Below are positions 62,479 through 64,000 of a DNA stretch of 64,000 nt, piece after piece. This stretch comes from Microbulbifer guangxiensis (GTDB taxonomy: Bacteria; Pseudomonadota; Gammaproteobacteria; Pseudomonadales; Cellvibrionaceae): the NCBI RefSeq assembly GCF_021729075.1, contig NZ_JAJSAQ010000001.1, positions 443,997 through 507,996 on the forward strand, read 5' to 3'. Below the pieces are notes generated by a model. It had not been told where the DNA came from and did not search any database. It saw nothing but the letters and a program-made list of their open reading frames with translations. The stretch's first letter is position 1. Every line of letters starts with the position of its first letter. Both the position numbers and the translations under genes were made by a program.

Positions 62479-62964
62479 ATGGCCTATACACTGGACGCCA
62501 TTGACAAGAAAATCCTGGAGATCCTCCAGGAGGACGCCACCATTCCAAATATCGAGCTGGCGGAAAAGGTATGCCTGTCCCCCTCCCCCTGCTCCCGCCG
62601 GGTGAAGAACCTCCATGAACAGGGCTTCATCAAGCGCGCCGTGACCTTGCTCGAGCCCCAGAAAGTCGGGCTTCCGGTGAGCGTTTTCATCCAGGTGACA
62701 CTCAACCACCAGGTAAAGAAGGAATTGCAGGACTTTGAATCTGTGATCGCCCAGTGGCCAGAGGTCATGGAGTGTTACCTGATGACCGGGGACTTCGACT
62801 ATCTGCTGCGGGTCGTGGTCCCCAACCTACAGGCCTATCAGGAGTTTCTGGACAAGAAACTGACCGAGCTGCCGGGCATCGACCACATCAAGAGCAGCTT
62901 TTCCCTCAAGCAGGTCCGTTACCGCACCGAGTTGCCGCTGGAGCAACTGCTCGAAAAGCCCTGA
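62479..62964 (+). CDS. Lrp/AsnC family transcriptional regulator
   Basis: Regulator of 161 residues. HTH: AIDKKILEILQEDATIPNIELAEKVCLSPSPCSRRVKNLHEQG. RAM domain: ECYLMTGDFDYLLRVVVPNLQAYQEFLDKKLTELPGI. It is divergent from the indolepyruvate oxidoreductase gene with dyad symmetry between them, so it is the likely regulator of that gene, responding to an amino acid such as an aromatic or branched-chain type. Another Lrp-family gene occurs at 44403-44912. Confidence 0.92.
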   Translation: MAYTLDAIDKKILEILQEDATIPNIELAEKVCLSPSPCSRRVKNLHEQGFIKRAVTLLEPQKVGLPVSVFIQVTLNHQVKKELQDFESVIAQWPEVMECYLMTGDFDYLLRVVVPNLQAYQEFLDKKLTELPGIDHIKSSFSLKQVRYRTELPLEQLLEKP

Positions 62965-63119
62965 GAAACTGCCTGATCTGAGATGAGGACCGGCCACCGA
63001 TGGACGGTCCCTCTTCCCGCAGAATCATACCGACCACAGATCCCCAGCAGCACTCTGAAGCCCGCCTCGCTTCTCAACCCTCCCCCGAAAGCTTCCCGCT
63101 CCTTCGGACCGATTCGAAG

Positions 63120-63326
63120 TCAGCGACGAAAGAAGCTCAGCAGCACGCTGAGGACCACACTGAGAATGATCATGGAGGTGATGGGAATGAATACCCGACT
63201 GCGCTCTGACTCTATGCGGATATCGCCGGGCAATCGTCCAAACCAGTTGAAGAGCCACGGAGCGAAATGCATCAGTACACCAACCGTCACCAGAATCGCT
63301 CCGGCGATAATAAACCAGCGAGCCAT
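63120..63326 (-). CDS. DUF2905 family small membrane protein
   Basis: Protein of 68 residues with two hydrophobic helices: MARWFIIAGAILVTVGVLM and the C-terminal ITSMIILSVVLSVLLSFF. Between them FNWFGRLPGDIRIE is the hallmark of DUF2905. ATG 63326 is chosen because an AAGGAG box lies 5 nt before it; a GTG at 63332 is in frame. Function unknown; a single-gene unit. Confidence 0.85.
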   Translation of the reverse strand: MARWFIIAGAILVTVGVLMHFAPWLFNWFGRLPGDIRIESERSRVFIPITSMIILSVVLSVLLSFFRR

Positions 63327-63456
63327 AAACACTCCTTCCCCGGGAACCTGCTACCGATTTTGTGTTGCGACTCGACAAACGGGGCTCGATTGCCAGCCAA
63401 AAGGTACCATTGCTACTATCGACCACACTCTCATGCAGGTCAAAAGGCAAATAACA

Positions 63457-64000
63457 ATGAAATTCCACCGCCGCTTCAAGTCTCTGGCAGCCTCCCTGGC
63501 ACTCGCCGTTACCTCACCCGAACTCTTTGCCACCACATTGATTCACAACGTCAAGGGCTACCACACCACGGATAACGCTCTGGTCCAGTTTGACGCTCTC
63601 GCCTTTGACGACGGCAAAGTGCTTGCCACCGGGAAATCTTCCGCACTCATGAAGAAGTTTCCCTCAGCAAAAAAAATCGACGGCAAGGGGCGCACCCTGC
63701 TGCCCGGTCTGATCGATGCCCACGGGCATGTGCTCTCACAGGGCCTGCTGGAAAACCAGCTGGAATTGCGCGACCTGGGGTTGAAAGAGACACTGGCCGC
63801 CATCCAGCAATACGCCGAAAAACTGGAGCCGGGACAATGGCTCCAGGGACGCGGATGGAACCAGGTACTCTGGCCAGGAAAGCAATTCCCGACCCGGAAG
63901 CAACTGGACGCGCTGGAAATCGACCACCCCATCTGGCTTCGCCGCGTCGATGGACACGCCGGCTGGGCCAACAGCAAGGCCCTCGAACTCGCTGGTATCG
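63457..64000 (+). CDS. amidohydrolase family protein (YtcJ-like), 3' partial
   Basis: First 181 residues of a metal-dependent hydrolase, cut by the right edge. It begins MKFHRRFKSLAASLALAVTS with a probable signal peptide ending near LFA (residue 26). The DAHGHV motif (His of HxH metal site) and VDGHAGWANSKALELAGI are characteristic of the YtcJ-like amidohydrolases, which act on cyclic or linear amides. The frame has no stop before the edge. Export is unusual but not unique in this group. Confidence 0.85.
   Translation, partial: MKFHRRFKSLAASLALAVTSPELFATTLIHNVKGYHTTDNALVQFDALAFDDGKVLATGKSSALMKKFPSAKKIDGKGRTLLPGLIDAHGHVLSQGLLENQLELRDLGLKETLAAIQQYAEKLEPGQWLQGRGWNQVLWPGKQFPTRKQLDALEIDHPIWLRRVDGHAGWANSKALELAGI

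Noticed and set aside
1-64000. CRISPR arrays, tRNA genes, insertion sequences or prophage
   Set aside because: No regular short repeats, no tRNA-like T-loop with cloverleaf, and no transposase, integrase or phage structural genes were seen.

Overview
The window is a stretch of GC-rich chromosome from a free-living, aerobic, heterotrophic gammaproteobacterium. Marine lineages such as Microbulbifer or the Halieaceae are plausible hosts. I infer this from the gene set (GreB, a long PutA without a DNA-binding domain, FadL-type porin, BCCT and AGCS sodium-coupled transporters, sulfatases, an RpoE/ChrR pair) and not from any marker gene. No rRNA, tRNA, phage, insertion sequence or CRISPR array was seen. 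Both ends cut genes: an acyl-CoA dehydrogenase on the left and an amidohydrolase on the right.

Region 1 (1-7.7 kb) is acyl-CoA catabolism. A tight operon (acyl-CoA dehydrogenase, crotonase-fold hydratase, biotin-dependent carboxylase alpha subunit, second acyl-CoA dehydrogenase) has the order and sequence features of the acyclic terpene (citronellol/geraniol) genes atuD-atuE-atuF. A convergent AGCS symporter and a BKACE-type beta-keto acid cleavage enzyme follow. Region 2 (8-17.4 kb) holds an S9 peptidase with greB, a DUF4010 membrane protein, a three-gene ABC efflux system (ATPase, FtsX-type permease, HlyD-type adaptor) and a short-chain dehydrogenase. Region 3 (17.3-23.2 kb) has an M3 metallopeptidase lipoprotein, an NAD-malic enzyme and a CDF metal transporter. 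A decayed second copy of the malic enzyme C-terminus, with its own terminator, lies on the other side of the peptidase gene.

Region 4 (23.3-42 kb) looks like accessory catabolism and uptake. It contains two convergent arylsulfatases, an exported HAD phosphatase-like protein, an eight-haem c-type cytochrome/TPR lipoprotein, two tandem paralogous AraC regulators, a Baeyer-Villiger-type flavin monooxygenase, a BCCT transporter, a 3-hydroxyacyl-CoA dehydrogenase-like protein, a phospholipase D/cardiolipin synthase-like protein, OsmC, a FadL porin and a second outer-membrane barrel protein. The set suggests desulfation, uptake and oxidation of hydrophobic compounds, but no substrate can be read from sequence.

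Region 5 (42-48.3 kb) is amino-acid catabolism: acyl-CoA dehydrogenase, EamA exporter and an Lrp regulator divergent from putA. Region 6 (48.3-51 kb) has a secreted protein joining a probable alpha/beta-barrel domain to a C39-like cysteine peptidase domain, and a glycine-zipper lipoprotein. Region 7 (51.2-58.5 kb) is a compact stress regulon. A sigma factor (RpoE/ECF11 type) and its zinc anti-sigma ChrR diverge from a seven-gene, mostly overlapping lipid-modification operon (NTF2-like, SDR, FAD amine-oxidase-like, DUF1365, cyclopropane-fatty-acid-synthase-like methyltransferase, DUF2878, unknown exported protein). Matching promoter-like boxes sit on both sides of the divergent gap. Region 8 (58.6-64 kb) has a fused indolepyruvate:ferredoxin oxidoreductase with a divergent Lrp regulator, a DUF2905 protein and the truncated amidohydrolase.
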